DNA of 64,000 nucleotides from an uncultured Pseudodesulfovibrio sp. (lineage in GTDB: Bacteria > Desulfobacterota > Desulfovibrionia > Desulfovibrionales > Desulfovibrionaceae): positions 3,169,518 to 3,233,517 of the forward strand of contig NZ_OY782498.1 in NCBI RefSeq assembly GCF_963677845.1, given 5' to 3'. Made by a program: the position numbers and the translations under genes. The number at the start of each line of letters is the position of its first letter. Position 1 is the stretch's first letter. Below are positions 46,418 to 56,593 of the stretch, in pieces. Under the pieces are notes generated by a model. It saw only the letters and a list, made by a program, of their open reading frames with translations. It made no database searches and was not told the origin of the DNA.

Positions 46418-47566
46418 ATGCCCTTCAACAGCTATCGACAACTGACGATTATAATTAGCCATATTTACAGGCAATTACTATTGTTTAGATTGGTGACAAT
46501 CCTTGGATTCCTTTTGCTCCTCCCTACGCTCGCCATCAGTGGCAAGCCCATGGAGGTTGTTCTTCTGCACTCCGAATCAAACCCAACTGAATGGACAAAA
46601 AATTTTGCATCAGGCTTGGAAGCAGGGCTTGAATCCATTGCCGAAGTCCATCAGGAATTCCTTGGGCAGGAAGATATGGATGAAGACGATTTCGACGCAG
46701 TTTTTCACCAGTTGCTTCAAACGCACCGCACACCGCTCGCAGTAGTAACAGACGGACGCATTGCGTTCGCCTTTGCCCGAAAATATGGTCAGGAGCTGTT
46801 CCCAGACGCCCCTGTAATTTTCTGTTCCATCCCCCGTCCGGCACCATATATTTTGTCGACATGTGAAAATTGCACAGGACTGCCCGTGGAATATTCCATA
46901 CAGGCAGTCGTAGATCTTATTTTCAATCTACGCCCTGAAACGCAGACAGTTGTAGGCATCGCGGACGGAACAACACGGGGTAAAGAACAGATGAAAGCCG
47001 TAACACAAGCCATGCGCCCATATATGGACAAAGCGCAGCTCATTTTCCCCGGTCATGAACCCGGTGATGACGCGGGCTTGGACCTCGATAGTCTGAGCAC
47101 TGTCCTATCCAGCATTCCGAGTAAAGGAGTAACACTTTTTCTTGGATTTTCCGAAGACAGGGAAGGGGCACCTATTTCCGATAAGTCCGTAGCTGCCATA
47201 GTCAAAGCCCGAACTTCATCACCGACATTTGTTTTGGATGACGCGTTCATGGGGACGGGTGTAGTCGGTGGTCTCATGATTTCAGGCAAAGCTGTGGGAC
47301 TCAATGCAGCCCATCTGGTTGATCGTATCCTGCACGGAGAAAATATTCAGGAAATGCTGCCGCAGCCTGTCCATAGCGAATTGATTCTGGACGGCAACGC
47401 CTTGGCTCGATTCGGTATTTCCGCACCCGATAAAGCCACCATCATCAACCCGCCAAAAATGGCTGCCGAGGCTGAAGACGCCATCCCAGCCAACGCAACA
47501 GGGTGGGGTGTGGGTATCATCCTGTGTGTAGGACTTTTCTTTTTATTCAGACGCTACAAGCCATAG
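46418..47566 (+). CDS. ABC_sub_bind-type periplasmic protein with C-terminal membrane anchor
   Basis: 382 residues. Signal-like N-terminal segment (about 18-42), a substrate-binding-like domain (about 45-335) of the same type as the sensory part of the kinase at 29120 (shared features [36 protein letters not shown] and [20 protein letters not shown]), then one C-terminal helix (GWGVGIILCVGLFFLF) with a short basic tail. It has no kinase or GGDEF part of its own. It begins 3 bases after a soluble diguanylate cyclase, so the pair could form a split receptor (inference). Confidence 0.82.
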   Translation: MPFNSYRQLTIIISHIYRQLLLFRLVTILGFLLLLPTLAISGKPMEVVLLHSESNPTEWTKNFASGLEAGLESIAEVHQEFLGQEDMDEDDFDAVFHQLLQTHRTPLAVVTDGRIAFAFARKYGQELFPDAPVIFCSIPRPAPYILSTCENCTGLPVEYSIQAVVDLIFNLRPETQTVVGIADGTTRGKEQMKAVTQAMRPYMDKAQLIFPGHEPGDDAGLDLDSLSTVLSSIPSKGVTLFLGFSEDREGAPISDKSVAAIVKARTSSPTFVLDDAFMGTGVVGGLMISGKAVGLNAAHLVDRILHGENIQEMLPQPVHSELILDGNALARFGISAPDKATIINPPKMAAEAEDAIPANATGWGVGIILCVGLFFLFRRYKP

Positions 47567-47718
47567 ATGCAGGATACCTGCACCATGGACATGAGGACAA
47601 CAGCGCCCCCGGCAACGTAGGCCATGCAACGGGTTGAGCCCCTGACATGCCTGAAGATTTCAGCCATCTTGAAAGCAGAGTATTCATGGGTATATTTATC
47701 ATGTTGAAGCCAAATCAT
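47554..47718 (-). CDS. Possible small membrane protein (54 residues)
   Basis: A frame from the ATG at 47718 with AAGGATGG before it; the frame extends upstream to 47775. The C-terminal half is hydrophobic (AYVAGGAVVLMSMV), with a polar N-terminus containing HDKYTHEYSAFKMAEIF. It overlaps the end of the preceding plus-strand gene by 13 bases. No family recognised; the coding call rests on the ribosome site and the helix. Confidence 0.35.
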   Translation of the reverse strand: MIWLQHDKYTHEYSAFKMAEIFRHVRGSTRCMAYVAGGAVVLMSMVQVSCIYGL

Positions 47719-47809
47719 GAGAATGCCATCCTTTTTTCCAAACGTACCCTGCCGGACACACGTCTTCATGACCAAACTGTGTCGTTCAGAAAACAGTCTG
47801 TAAACATTC

Positions 47810-50392
47810 TCAAACGGTATCAGTCACGCCTCTTGATGCATCATGACGAACGGCCACGGCCAGCACACCAATCAATTCCCCGTCACCATTTCTCAAAGGC
47901 GTGGAAACTGTCAGACAATAGTCATCAATGACTTTTGAGTGATATATATTCGAAATATATGTCTCACCTGTACGCACTGGCTCATGAAACCAATCTCGAT
48001 GAGACCAGTCCGTTCCGACGCCTCCCTTTATTGTTCCAACAGAGGAATCATGCGCCAAAGCACTATCCGTCACCTGAACACCGTCCATATCAGTAATCCA
48101 AGCGATCTCAAGGCTCGGATTCTCCCGCACGGCCTTGTTGAGAATCTCTTGTTGCCGAAACCTGTCAAAGCTTGCCAACGACGGTTCCTGAGCCAATCCA
48201 GCAACGTCTTCCTGAACGGCCCCTTCACCCAGAAGCATGAACAGCCCATACAATTTGGACAATGTTTCGATCTGATCCGTTAATTCAGCGATAGCTCCAC
48301 TTGTTTCGCCTACAGCCTGGGCGGTCTTGCTGGAAACAACATCGACTTCCGAGACAGCTCTGTTGATTTCCTCTCCTGCGGCTGACTGCTGGCTACTGGC
48401 TGCGGCAATGGCTTCCACTTGTTGTGTTGTGGATTCAAAAAATTCCATGATCTCATTCAACGCATCGCCAGACTCTCCAGCAAGTACATTGGCCGAATCC
48501 ACTTTTTCAGCCGCCATGTCCATGCCTCGAATATTCTCTTGAACATCGGCCTGAATGTCAGCGATTGACCTACCGACTTCACGAGTTGCATCCATGGTTT
48601 TCTCGGCCAGCTTACGGACTTCGTCCGCGACCACGGCAAACCCTCGTCCAGCCTCACCGGCCCGCGCCGCCTCAATGGCTGCATTCAAAGCCAACAGGTT
48701 GGTCTGGTCGGCAATGTCGGAAATAACCGTCATCACCTTATCAATGGAACTCGCTTTGGCTCCAAGATTTGCGACTTTGACCTTGAGTTGTTCGGTTATG
48801 GTATGCACATCGCCAATGGAGTGAACGGTTTTTCGAACCACTTCAGCTCCTTCACGGGCGCGATTATGCGCCAACTCGGCGGCCTTGGACGCGTCTTCGG
48901 CATTTCCCGCTACTTCTCGGATGGAACCTGCCAGTTGCTCCATGGATGTCGCGGTCTGCTCCACACGATGACTCAGGCTGTTGGCTCCTTCCAAAATTCT
49001 GTCGGATTCACTATTCACCACCCCTGAAGCCTCTTTCATGCCAACGACAACGACTTCAAGCATACCGGCTGCCTGAAGCATGCCTTCACGCTGTGCTTTG
49101 GCTGCATCGGTCCGGGCCTGTCGCTCACTTTTGGCCTGCTCCATGGCGGCCTCTGCCTCGACTGCACGAGATTGGGCCAGTTCAAAAGCAACCTCTGCTT
49201 CCTGCATCTTGTCTCCCAAAGTATGCACCATGCATTCAATCGCTTCCTGAACCTGCTTCAATTCCCCCTTGAATACCCCTGATGCAACAGTGTCAAGATC
49301 TCCTTCAGCCACCTTACCCGCGTACTCACGAAGTCCATTGAGAGGACGGAGCAGGGCGCAACGGAGAAAAATCAGTGTCACAATGAGGATACCTACCGCA
49401 GATGAACCAGCCACGATAATGGCCGCATTTTCAAGATTGCTGATTGAAGCCAAGGCTTCGGAAGCATCTATTTTTACGACCAATCCCCAAACAGTGTCAC
49501 CCACCGGGACGGGCGCATAGCCTGCCAAAACTTCATGACCGCGATAATCTATCGCATCCATACTGCCTTTTTCGCCTGCCAGTCCTTTACGTGCAGGGGC
49601 AGTCTCCATGGCACCACGCCGAGGAGACGCAAAAGAGGCCTCAACACTGTATTGTTCGGCATCAGAATAAAGATCAGACCGCATAAGCCTGTCTTGACCA
49701 ACCAGATAAGCTTCACCGGTCTTACCCATACCAGCCCGCGGACTCATGACCGCATTCACGCTTTCTACAGGAATACGGAGCATGGCTACACCTTCAATCT
49801 CTTTTCCATACCGCCTGATTGGGGCTGCGATAAACGCACAGGGCTGCTGTTTCAGGGGAGGGTAGGGGTGGAAGTCGACAAAGACCGTTTCGCCAGCGAG
49901 AGCGCGTTTCCAAGCCTTCTGGAGCTTACTTCTGGAAAGCCCCCCCTTGGCGACATCTTCGCCAAGCTCACTGCCACGGGTAACGGAAAAAACAATGCGT
50001 CCGGTATCATCCAATATCAGGGCATCAGCATATCCACGGACTTTAACCCAAGGGAGAAACTCGGCAGACACCCGTTCCAGAGCGTGGGCATAATCCTCGT
50101 TGGCTATATCCATCTTTCGACCAGGCTTGGCCTCATAAAAAACAATATCCCGCAACCGGACCAACGCGCTGTAAACGTATCGCGCCTCGGAATACATGGT
50201 AATGTCCTTGCCCCAAGTCTCAGTCAAAACATGCAGGTCATGAAGTTTAGCCTCTTTGACCGAAGCGAGCTGGCTATTGGCCTGATCCTTCAAACTCTTG
50301 GACGCGGTATGCAGACTGTATCCAACCATGCCCCCCAAGGGCAAAACGCCTATAAGCAGGCAAAAGACAAGCATTTTCACACTGAGTTTCAT
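47810..50392 (-). CDS. Methyl-accepting chemotaxis protein with an extra C-terminal Cache-like domain
   Basis: 860 residues with a GGAGAG ribosome site. TM1 about 7-29; periplasmic dCache-type sensor about 35-320; TM2 about 325-350; HAMP about 350-400; coiled coil; then a signalling domain with the hairpin tip [26 protein letters not shown]. The tip is followed by another ~130 residues (about 725-860) with [21 protein letters not shown] and [23 protein letters not shown], which are typical PDC/Cache ligand-domain sequence. A Cache-like domain after the signalling domain, in the cytoplasm, is unusual. The receptor is not in a che operon here. Confidence 0.92.
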   Translation of the reverse strand: MKLSVKMLVFCLLIGVLPLGGMVGYSLHTASKSLKDQANSQLASVKEAKLHDLHVLTETWGKDITMYSEARYVYSALVRLRDIVFYEAKPGRKMDIANEDYAHALERVSAEFLPWVKVRGYADALILDDTGRIVFSVTRGSELGEDVAKGGLSRSKLQKAWKRALAGETVFVDFHPYPPLKQQPCAFIAAPIRRYGKEIEGVAMLRIPVESVNAVMSPRAGMGKTGEAYLVGQDRLMRSDLYSDAEQYSVEASFASPRRGAMETAPARKGLAGEKGSMDAIDYRGHEVLAGYAPVPVGDTVWGLVVKIDASEALASISNLENAAIIVAGSSAVGILIVTLIFLRCALLRPLNGLREYAGKVAEGDLDTVASGVFKGELKQVQEAIECMVHTLGDKMQEAEVAFELAQSRAVEAEAAMEQAKSERQARTDAAKAQREGMLQAAGMLEVVVVGMKEASGVVNSESDRILEGANSLSHRVEQTATSMEQLAGSIREVAGNAEDASKAAELAHNRAREGAEVVRKTVHSIGDVHTITEQLKVKVANLGAKASSIDKVMTVISDIADQTNLLALNAAIEAARAGEAGRGFAVVADEVRKLAEKTMDATREVGRSIADIQADVQENIRGMDMAAEKVDSANVLAGESGDALNEIMEFFESTTQQVEAIAAASSQQSAAGEEINRAVSEVDVVSSKTAQAVGETSGAIAELTDQIETLSKLYGLFMLLGEGAVQEDVAGLAQEPSLASFDRFRQQEILNKAVRENPSLEIAWITDMDGVQVTDSALAHDSSVGTIKGGVGTDWSHRDWFHEPVRTGETYISNIYHSKVIDDYCLTVSTPLRNGDGELIGVLAVAVRHDASRGVTDTV

Positions 50393-50558
50393 TCTCTCTC
50401 CTTCCGTAACCGTCCAAAGAGTTTGGACGGGGAGAGCAAAACCTACTCTTCAATCTCGTTAAAGCGACACGATTTGTGACAAACACATGACCGTAATGTG
50501 AAAATTGTTTGACCTTTGTGTGACAAAAGGAATGGTAATCATTTCAGCATGAAATGAT

Positions 50559-50789
50559 TCATGATGAAAAGAACACAGCATAGAGGACAGCCATGCCCCA
50601 AAAAAGACAGCATAGACAACTTGTGGCGGGAATCATCCACCATTTCAACTGAACAGCTTGGCCGCGAAATTTGAAGGAACCGCAACAGCGGAACAACGAA
50701 AGAATCATCTGCATAAGCAGGCCGGAGACGGCCAATGCAGGCAAGGCAAGAACCCAGAAAATTGGGTCGGATATCCACATAACGGTCAT
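50559..50789 (-). CDS. Small membrane protein downstream of the DisA_N gene
   Basis: 76 residues with two hydrophobic helices (IFWVLALPALAVSGLLMQMIL and MIPATSCLCCLFWGMAVLYAVFF) and a central basic loop (CCGSFKFRGQ). The ATG at 50789 is 4 bases after the stop of the DisA_N gene, so the two are probably co-translated. Four cysteines, two pairs near the helices. No family recognised. It might anchor the upstream enzyme or release a signal, which is speculation. Confidence 0.5.
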   Translation of the reverse strand: MTVMWISDPIFWVLALPALAVSGLLMQMILSLFRCCGSFKFRGQAVQLKWWMIPATSCLCCLFWGMAVLYAVFFSS

Positions 50790-50793
50790 CAGG

Positions 50794-52218
50794 TCAGCTC
50801 ATCACCCATTCCGCCAACAGGGGAGGGCGGGCAAAACCGCGAATCTGCTGAAAATGACACAAGGCGGTCAGCTCCACACCGTTCTTGATAATGGAAACCG
50901 GTCGATCGGAAGAAACTACAACCACCACGATATCCTCATGTTCAGCCGTAAATCTCAATGCCGAATTAAACCGCGCACCACGCGCCCTGTTCTCACCGGG
51001 AACGGATTGGCCATCCATAAGACAACCAAAGCCGTAGAGTTTCAAATCACGTCCAATATGCAATGCGCCGTCCAATTTTGCCAATGAACAGGCGAGTTTG
51101 AGCTGACTGCTTTCCTGAAGGTCCAACGGCTTTTCAAAGTGTTGACCTGCAGTTTTCAAAAAATGTGTCCCAGTGTCCACGATCAACGTGCACCCATGCT
51201 TACGGTCACGCACCCGATTAACCATATGCGAAATGATATGAAGCAGGCCGTGTTGCTCCTCCATATTCAAATCGGTCTCCAACAATTGCTCTTCAAGCTG
51301 AACCAGATTTGCCTTCAGGTTAGAAGAATGAAACCGACCATCAGAAAAACTACAGACCAACTCATCCTTAATCCACAAGAATCCGTGAGTGCCACTGAAT
51401 TGAGCGGCCAGATACGCTCCCGGCATGGGACCAATGGCTATACCAAGCACGGTTGAACCGTCCGAGACCAAAACCCGCCCGGAAAACTCAACGGCCTGTA
51501 GTAGTTTGCGTACATGTTTTGTGTCGGACAGACTTGGCTGTTCATGCAAAGGAAAGCGACAGATCATGCGCACCTGATCGAGTTGACTCGGCTCAACTAC
51601 CACGATTCGGCCTCTGGGCCATGCACCCTCTTCCTTGGTGCCGGACACGCCCATAATCGCATCCAAAAACGGGTAGACACGTATCTGTGTATCAAGCCAC
51701 CCCAAACGACTCCGTTCATCTACAATATAATTCCGAATGGCGTGATTTGCACAATGCTGCAACATGAACCCGGCAATATCCAATCCCATGACATTGCACG
51801 TTTCAAAATTCTGGGAAACCAGCTCTGCGGCGTATTCCAACCAATTTTCGGTCGGTCCCAACGAACACATATCCGGGTGCTCCTCAGTAAACCACATCTG
51901 ATAATGCATAGGGTGAGAACGTGCCCCGAGAGTAATAATACCCGACAAGTCCAGTCCGGCTTTATCGGAATCAATAATCTCCAATTCCCGGCCTTCCGGC
52001 GGACTTCCTCGCCACTTGTTGGAATACAAATAGTAGTCCCGAAGCTTAGGCTCGTGACCTTCCAGCAGATTTTGCGGATCACAAATACGAGGAGGAGCAT
52101 CCTCACTTTGGGCGTACACAACTGCGGCTCGACTTGGGGGTGAAAAATGCGACAACCCTTCACGAAGTCCGTCCAGAATATGAAATATGCAGATATTCTC
52201 GAATGATGCTTCAGGCAT
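50794..52218 (-). CDS. DisA_N (diadenylate cyclase-like) protein
   Basis: 474 residues from the ATG at 52218 (GGAG). The N-terminal 250 residues are an unassigned domain; the C-terminal part is a DisA_N/DAC domain. The DGA motif is D383-G384-A385 in KLDGALHIG. The second motif, normally RHR, reads RGARFNSALRF (R416-F417), so the histidine is replaced. Catalysis of c-di-AMP formation is therefore uncertain, although family members with variant second motifs exist. GTHGFLWIKDELVCSFSD is found before it. It precedes a two-helix membrane protein. Confidence 0.78.
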   Translation of the reverse strand: MPEASFENICIFHILDGLREGLSHFSPPSRAAVVYAQSEDAPPRICDPQNLLEGHEPKLRDYYLYSNKWRGSPPEGRELEIIDSDKAGLDLSGIITLGARSHPMHYQMWFTEEHPDMCSLGPTENWLEYAAELVSQNFETCNVMGLDIAGFMLQHCANHAIRNYIVDERSRLGWLDTQIRVYPFLDAIMGVSGTKEEGAWPRGRIVVVEPSQLDQVRMICRFPLHEQPSLSDTKHVRKLLQAVEFSGRVLVSDGSTVLGIAIGPMPGAYLAAQFSGTHGFLWIKDELVCSFSDGRFHSSNLKANLVQLEEQLLETDLNMEEQHGLLHIISHMVNRVRDRKHGCTLIVDTGTHFLKTAGQHFEKPLDLQESSQLKLACSLAKLDGALHIGRDLKLYGFGCLMDGQSVPGENRARGARFNSALRFTAEHEDIVVVVVSSDRPVSIIKNGVELTALCHFQQIRGFARPPLLAEWVMS

Positions 52219-52330
52219 TACCAACTCCAACGGTCTCAGTGCCTCCCTATATGGGATTCATTGGAACGGTAGGCCAAAAGTCTCAAAAATGTCCAGAAAG
52301 AACCCAAAAAACTCTTTGTTTGGGTAAAAA

Positions 52331-53122
52331 TTACCCTTTTACAGCGAGAAGGACATCAGCAAGTTCACGAATGACGCCTTCGCCGCCTCGGGCGGTTGTG
52401 ATGTAATCCGCCTGAGCAAGAATGGAGGGATGCGCATCCGCTGGTGCCACTTTAAATCCGGCCAATGCCATACCAGCAGCATCATTGACATCATTACCGA
52501 CAAAAAGGACTTCGGCCACAGATATGGATCGTTTGTCCGCCAACTCAAGCAGGGCGGACGCCTTGTCACGGATGCCATGAATGGCTTCCAACTTAATTTT
52601 GTCGGCTCTGGCTTTCACGACAGGATTGACTTCCGTGCTCAGAATGACCTGTTCAAGGCCGAGCTTACGAATCATGCCAACTCCCATACCATCGCCACGA
52701 TTTGCCCGGATATACTCCCGCCCATCCTGATCCACGGATACCGTATTGTCTGTCATGACCCCGTCAAAATCATACACCACAAGCTTGACCTTGTCGGCAC
52801 CGGGTAAACCACGCTGGGTCAAGGCGATCATCTCACCGTCCAGACCGAGGTAAAGCGGCTTGTCACCCATGAGTTTCTCAGCACGCCCACCGCCGTTATC
52901 CAAAATAGCCGTTACAGCCTGTGCCACATCCGGCACTTCGATGGTTACAATAACACACCCGCCAGCAGTGGTATCCTTGGCCTCCACCAAACGCAGGCAT
53001 TGCCCAAATGCCCCCATGAGCAAAGCGTCCCATGCGAGGCTGAAACAAAGGGATTTCTTGTAGAACGCGGAAGATTTTTCGATATTCCTGACCAACAGGG
53101 TGACGGGAGGGTAGGCTGTCAT
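52331..53122 (-). CDS. VOC (glyoxalase-like) - KdsC-type HAD phosphatase fusion
   Basis: 263 residues, AGGAG ribosome site. Residues 1-105 form a VOC/glyoxalase-like module (YPPVTLLVRNIEKSSAFYKKSLCFSL, VTIEVPDVAQAVTAILDNGG). Residues 110-263 are a HAD phosphatase of the KdsC/YrbI type with D118 and D120 in YDFDGVMTDN, LSTEVNP, and FVGNDVNDAAGM (D211, D214). KdsC removes phosphate from KDO-8-phosphate in lipid A-core synthesis. The HAD part looks complete and active; the VOC part lacks an obvious full set of metal ligands. I do not know of a routine fusion of the two. Confidence 0.85.
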   Translation of the reverse strand: MTAYPPVTLLVRNIEKSSAFYKKSLCFSLAWDALLMGAFGQCLRLVEAKDTTAGGCVIVTIEVPDVAQAVTAILDNGGGRAEKLMGDKPLYLGLDGEMIALTQRGLPGADKVKLVVYDFDGVMTDNTVSVDQDGREYIRANRGDGMGVGMIRKLGLEQVILSTEVNPVVKARADKIKLEAIHGIRDKASALLELADKRSISVAEVLFVGNDVNDAAGMALAGFKVAPADAHPSILAQADYITTARGGEGVIRELADVLLAVKG

Positions 53123-53225
53123 CGTGGCTCCTTTGAATTGATTGTTTGCGCAGCAGAGTACCTTGCTCGCCTCAATGGTGCAACCGTATGCGACCTACGA
53201 CCATTCAAGAAGGGGGTATAAAAAA

Positions 53226-53271
53226 ATCGGCCCCTCACACACGGTGTTTACACACGAAGCAAGGGGCCGAT
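53226..53271 (-). terminator. Terminator of the RND operon
   Basis: Arms ATCGGCCCCT (53226-53235) and AGGGGCCGAT (53262-53271) with a 26-base loop, followed on the minus strand by a run of Ts. It lies 89 bases after the RND stop codon. Confidence 0.65.
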
Positions 53272-53359
53272 CACCTACACACAACGATTCTTCTCATGAT
53301 TTCATGATGTTTCCGCTGTTTCTAGAATTTAACTCATGTTTATCCAGAAAAAACAATCA

Positions 53360-56300
53360 TTATATTTCACCCACATTTTGCACCAACCCCGCCTTTTCAG
53401 CGCGCTTCTTTTCTTTCCGTTCCTTGCGCCGCATAAGCAGATCCCACTCAAGGGGCATAACAATCAATGTCAACGTTGTGGCCACACATAATCCAGTCAC
53501 AAATGTCGTGGCCATGGTACCCCAGACCATTGAATAGTAGGGAATACCGAGAGCCATGGGGAGCAGGCCCAACGTCGTAGTCAACGTTGTCATAAGGATT
53601 GGCCTGAGCCGAATACGCACACCTTCACGAATAGCTTCGGCGCGACTATACCCCGCAGCATACAACCGGTTGATAAAATCAAGGAGGACCAACGAATCAT
53701 TGACCACAACACCAGTCACACCCACGGTCGCGATAAAGCTGTTTACCGTGAACAGCGAACGGGTGAAAAAAGTACCAAAAACCACGCCGGTCAAAGCGAA
53801 TGCGACAGCCGACAAGATAATGGCTGGCTGAACATAGGATTGAAACTGACAGGCCAAAATGGTGTACATAAGCATAATCGCAATGAAAAACGCATACATA
53901 AGCGAAGTAAAAGAACGCCCTGTAGACTCAAATTCACCGGCAAAACTCAGAGTCGCCCCCGGATACTGATGCTGAATGGTCTCATAGTAAGCCTTCACAT
54001 CATGGACTACGCTGGTTGCACTGACCGGTGCACCAGCCCGAATGTTGGCCGTCAGAGTGATGGCCCGTTGCCCTTGGAAACGATTCAACTGCCCCGGCTC
54101 ACGGTAGCTCTCAACGTCCACCAAATCGCCCACACGAACCGGCCCCTGATCATCTTCAAGAATGGGAATATCCAAGGCGTCTTCCGGCTGCTTCAGAAAC
54201 CGCTTGTCAATCTTCATGCGTAGGTCGATATCCTCATCTGCTGCACGAAACTTACCAACAAATCGGCCATCTAGAATCCCCCCGGCCAAGGCAATGACCT
54301 GTGCCGGAGTCAAACCATATTCCGAAACAAGACTCGGTATGGGGCTGAACCGAAACACACGGTTGTCGGTTCCGGTATCAGCGGTAAAATCAAGAAGATA
54401 TGGTGACAATACGTCATTTTTCTTGATCCACCCGTTCATATCATTTGCCAAAGCCAAAACAGCATCCTGATCTGGACCGAGGACGCGAAGATTCACATCC
54501 TTGCCCGCAGGCGGCCCACCTTGTTCCGGCCAAACACGCAGTCTCCAGCCGTCTGTTGCCAACGGCTCGAGCTTTCGCCGCACGACTTCGAGAAGCAATT
54601 CCGGGTCATTATCCGGATTTTCAATATATTCCTGCTCACCTTGAACCGGCAATTCCACGGTCACAATGGCCCGATTGGACCCGAAAATATTTTCATAATC
54701 TTCATTGATATCCATTCCACCAAGCCCTGAACACGCCTTGGTTGTACCGGGACCAAAAGCCAACACTGCACGCGACACTTCCTTGGCCTTTGCCGAGGCA
54801 GTATAGACATCTGTCCCGACAGGCCCTTCCATGGAGACATAGTAGAGTGTGTATTCATCAGGGAAAAATTTGATCCGCAACAAAGGCATGACGCCGGACA
54901 CAGACACACCGAGCATAATGATGGCCAGTAGAAAAGCTCCAAAGACAACACTCATGGATTTCCATTTATGCCGCATGGCCAATTGCAGGACTCCGTCCAC
55001 CATCCGTTTCAGGGCAATAAGAAACTTCGGATCCTTGCCGTGACTTATTTCCTTTTTTGCATGCACTTCCAGTTTTTTTGCTCCCGGCCAATCAAGAAAA
55101 TGCGAAGGCAAAATGAACAGGCATTCCACAATTGAAGCAGCAATGGCAAAGCTGACAGCTTTGGGCACCTGTGCAAAGAATTCGCCCGTTGACCCTGACA
55201 TGATCAGCATAGGCAAAAAGGCAGCAACCGTCGTCGATGTTGCGGCGAGGACCGGCAAAAACACTTCACCTGTGCCGACAATGACAGCTTCCTTAAGCTG
55301 CAACCCTTCCTGAACGTGCCGATAGATATTTTCCACAACCACGATGGCATCATCCACGATTATACCGCTCACCAACACAAAGGAAAACAACGTGATTTCA
55401 TTGATGGAATTGTTGGTCAGCCACATAATGATCATGGTCACCAAAAAGGAGAAAGGCACGCCTACCGTGGTCAGCATGGCGTTACGGAAGCCCATGACAA
55501 TCCAGATGCACACGCAAACCAAAACAATACCGACCAGCAAGTTTGATCCCAACGTACTGATATTATCGTTCACATTGATTCGCTGATCCTGCGTCATGAC
55601 CGTTTCGACGCCTTCCTTGTCCAGCACAGGCTTAAACGCGGCCACGACTTTTTCAACTTCAGCGCCGATATCAAGGGAATTTCCTTGGGGCGTCTTGAGA
55701 ATCTTGATCGAAATAGAGTCCTTGCCGTTGACCGATGAAACTACGAACGGGTCTCGATAATCCATACCGGCATGACTCAGGACGTCCCCAACGGTCACAA
55801 ACGATCCATCGAGATCCCGACGAACCACTGTGGCCGCAATTTCATCACGGGATCTGAATTTTTCATCAACCACAATGACATATTCACCGGAATCACTGAC
55901 AAAATCACCCGCAGGGACCGAAACATTCGCCCCTTCAAGAGCCTGACCAACCTCGTCAAAGGTCACTCCCAACTGCATCATTTTCTGCGGATCAAGCGAC
56001 ACATGAAATTCACGCTCATATTCACCATCGATCTGCACTTCCTTGACCCCGGGAATGCGCTGCAATGGTAACTTCATTTCCTCGGCCATCAGAGTCAAGG
56101 CACGGTTTGACCGATCCCCCACCAGATTGACCGATATGACAGGAAGCCACTCGGAAACCCTGATAACCATGAAGCTCGGAGGGTCCATCTCATCAGGCAG
56201 GTCGTTCTGCACCGACAACACCTTGAAACGCAACTCGTCATACAAAGTGTCGTAGTCGGTATCATCCAAAAACTTGACCATAATGGATGCACGTTGGCGG

Positions 56301-56578
56301 AATGACCGGGACCGGATGAATTCCACTTTCTCCAGATCCTGCAATGCATCCTCAATTTTGCGCGTGACCAATGTCTCCACTTCTTCGGGGCTGGCACCCG
56401 GCAGAAAACCACTGATAATCACCTTGCCCATGCGCACGTCGGGATACCGTTCAACCGGCAGATCAAAGACGCAAAAAACACCCACCACCATGAGCAACAC
56501 GAATAAGAGATTCACGAAGACTTTCTGACCAAGCGTCAGACGTATCAAATTCTGGACCGGAGAATATTTTTTCATCAT
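53360..56578 (-). CDS. RND family efflux pump inner-membrane subunit
   Basis: 1072 residues, AcrB/HAE-1-like. N-terminal helix then DLPVERYPDVRMGKVIISGFLPGASPEEVETLVTRKIEDAL; two large periplasmic domains; about twelve transmembrane helices, with VLVSGIIVDDAIVVVENIYRHVQEG as the family's motif in the middle set, and VNDSLVLLDFINRLYAAG in the second half. A proton-driven pump for drugs, bile salts or lipids; substrate unknown. It forms an operon with the adaptor gene (15-base gap). No outer-membrane TolC gene lies in the window. Confidence 0.94.
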   Translation of the reverse strand: MMKKYSPVQNLIRLTLGQKVFVNLLFVLLMVVGVFCVFDLPVERYPDVRMGKVIISGFLPGASPEEVETLVTRKIEDALQDLEKVEFIRSRSFRQRASIMVKFLDDTDYDTLYDELRFKVLSVQNDLPDEMDPPSFMVIRVSEWLPVISVNLVGDRSNRALTLMAEEMKLPLQRIPGVKEVQIDGEYEREFHVSLDPQKMMQLGVTFDEVGQALEGANVSVPAGDFVSDSGEYVIVVDEKFRSRDEIAATVVRRDLDGSFVTVGDVLSHAGMDYRDPFVVSSVNGKDSISIKILKTPQGNSLDIGAEVEKVVAAFKPVLDKEGVETVMTQDQRINVNDNISTLGSNLLVGIVLVCVCIWIVMGFRNAMLTTVGVPFSFLVTMIIMWLTNNSINEITLFSFVLVSGIIVDDAIVVVENIYRHVQEGLQLKEAVIVGTGEVFLPVLAATSTTVAAFLPMLIMSGSTGEFFAQVPKAVSFAIAASIVECLFILPSHFLDWPGAKKLEVHAKKEISHGKDPKFLIALKRMVDGVLQLAMRHKWKSMSVVFGAFLLAIIMLGVSVSGVMPLLRIKFFPDEYTLYYVSMEGPVGTDVYTASAKAKEVSRAVLAFGPGTTKACSGLGGMDINEDYENIFGSNRAIVTVELPVQGEQEYIENPDNDPELLLEVVRRKLEPLATDGWRLRVWPEQGGPPAGKDVNLRVLGPDQDAVLALANDMNGWIKKNDVLSPYLLDFTADTGTDNRVFRFSPIPSLVSEYGLTPAQVIALAGGILDGRFVGKFRAADEDIDLRMKIDKRFLKQPEDALDIPILEDDQGPVRVGDLVDVESYREPGQLNRFQGQRAITLTANIRAGAPVSATSVVHDVKAYYETIQHQYPGATLSFAGEFESTGRSFTSLMYAFFIAIMLMYTILACQFQSYVQPAIILSAVAFALTGVVFGTFFTRSLFTVNSFIATVGVTGVVVNDSLVLLDFINRLYAAGYSRAEAIREGVRIRLRPILMTTLTTTLGLLPMALGIPYYSMVWGTMATTFVTGLCVATTLTLIVMPLEWDLLMRRKERKEKKRAEKAGLVQNVGEI

Positions 56579-56593
56579 TCGATCCTCAGACTG

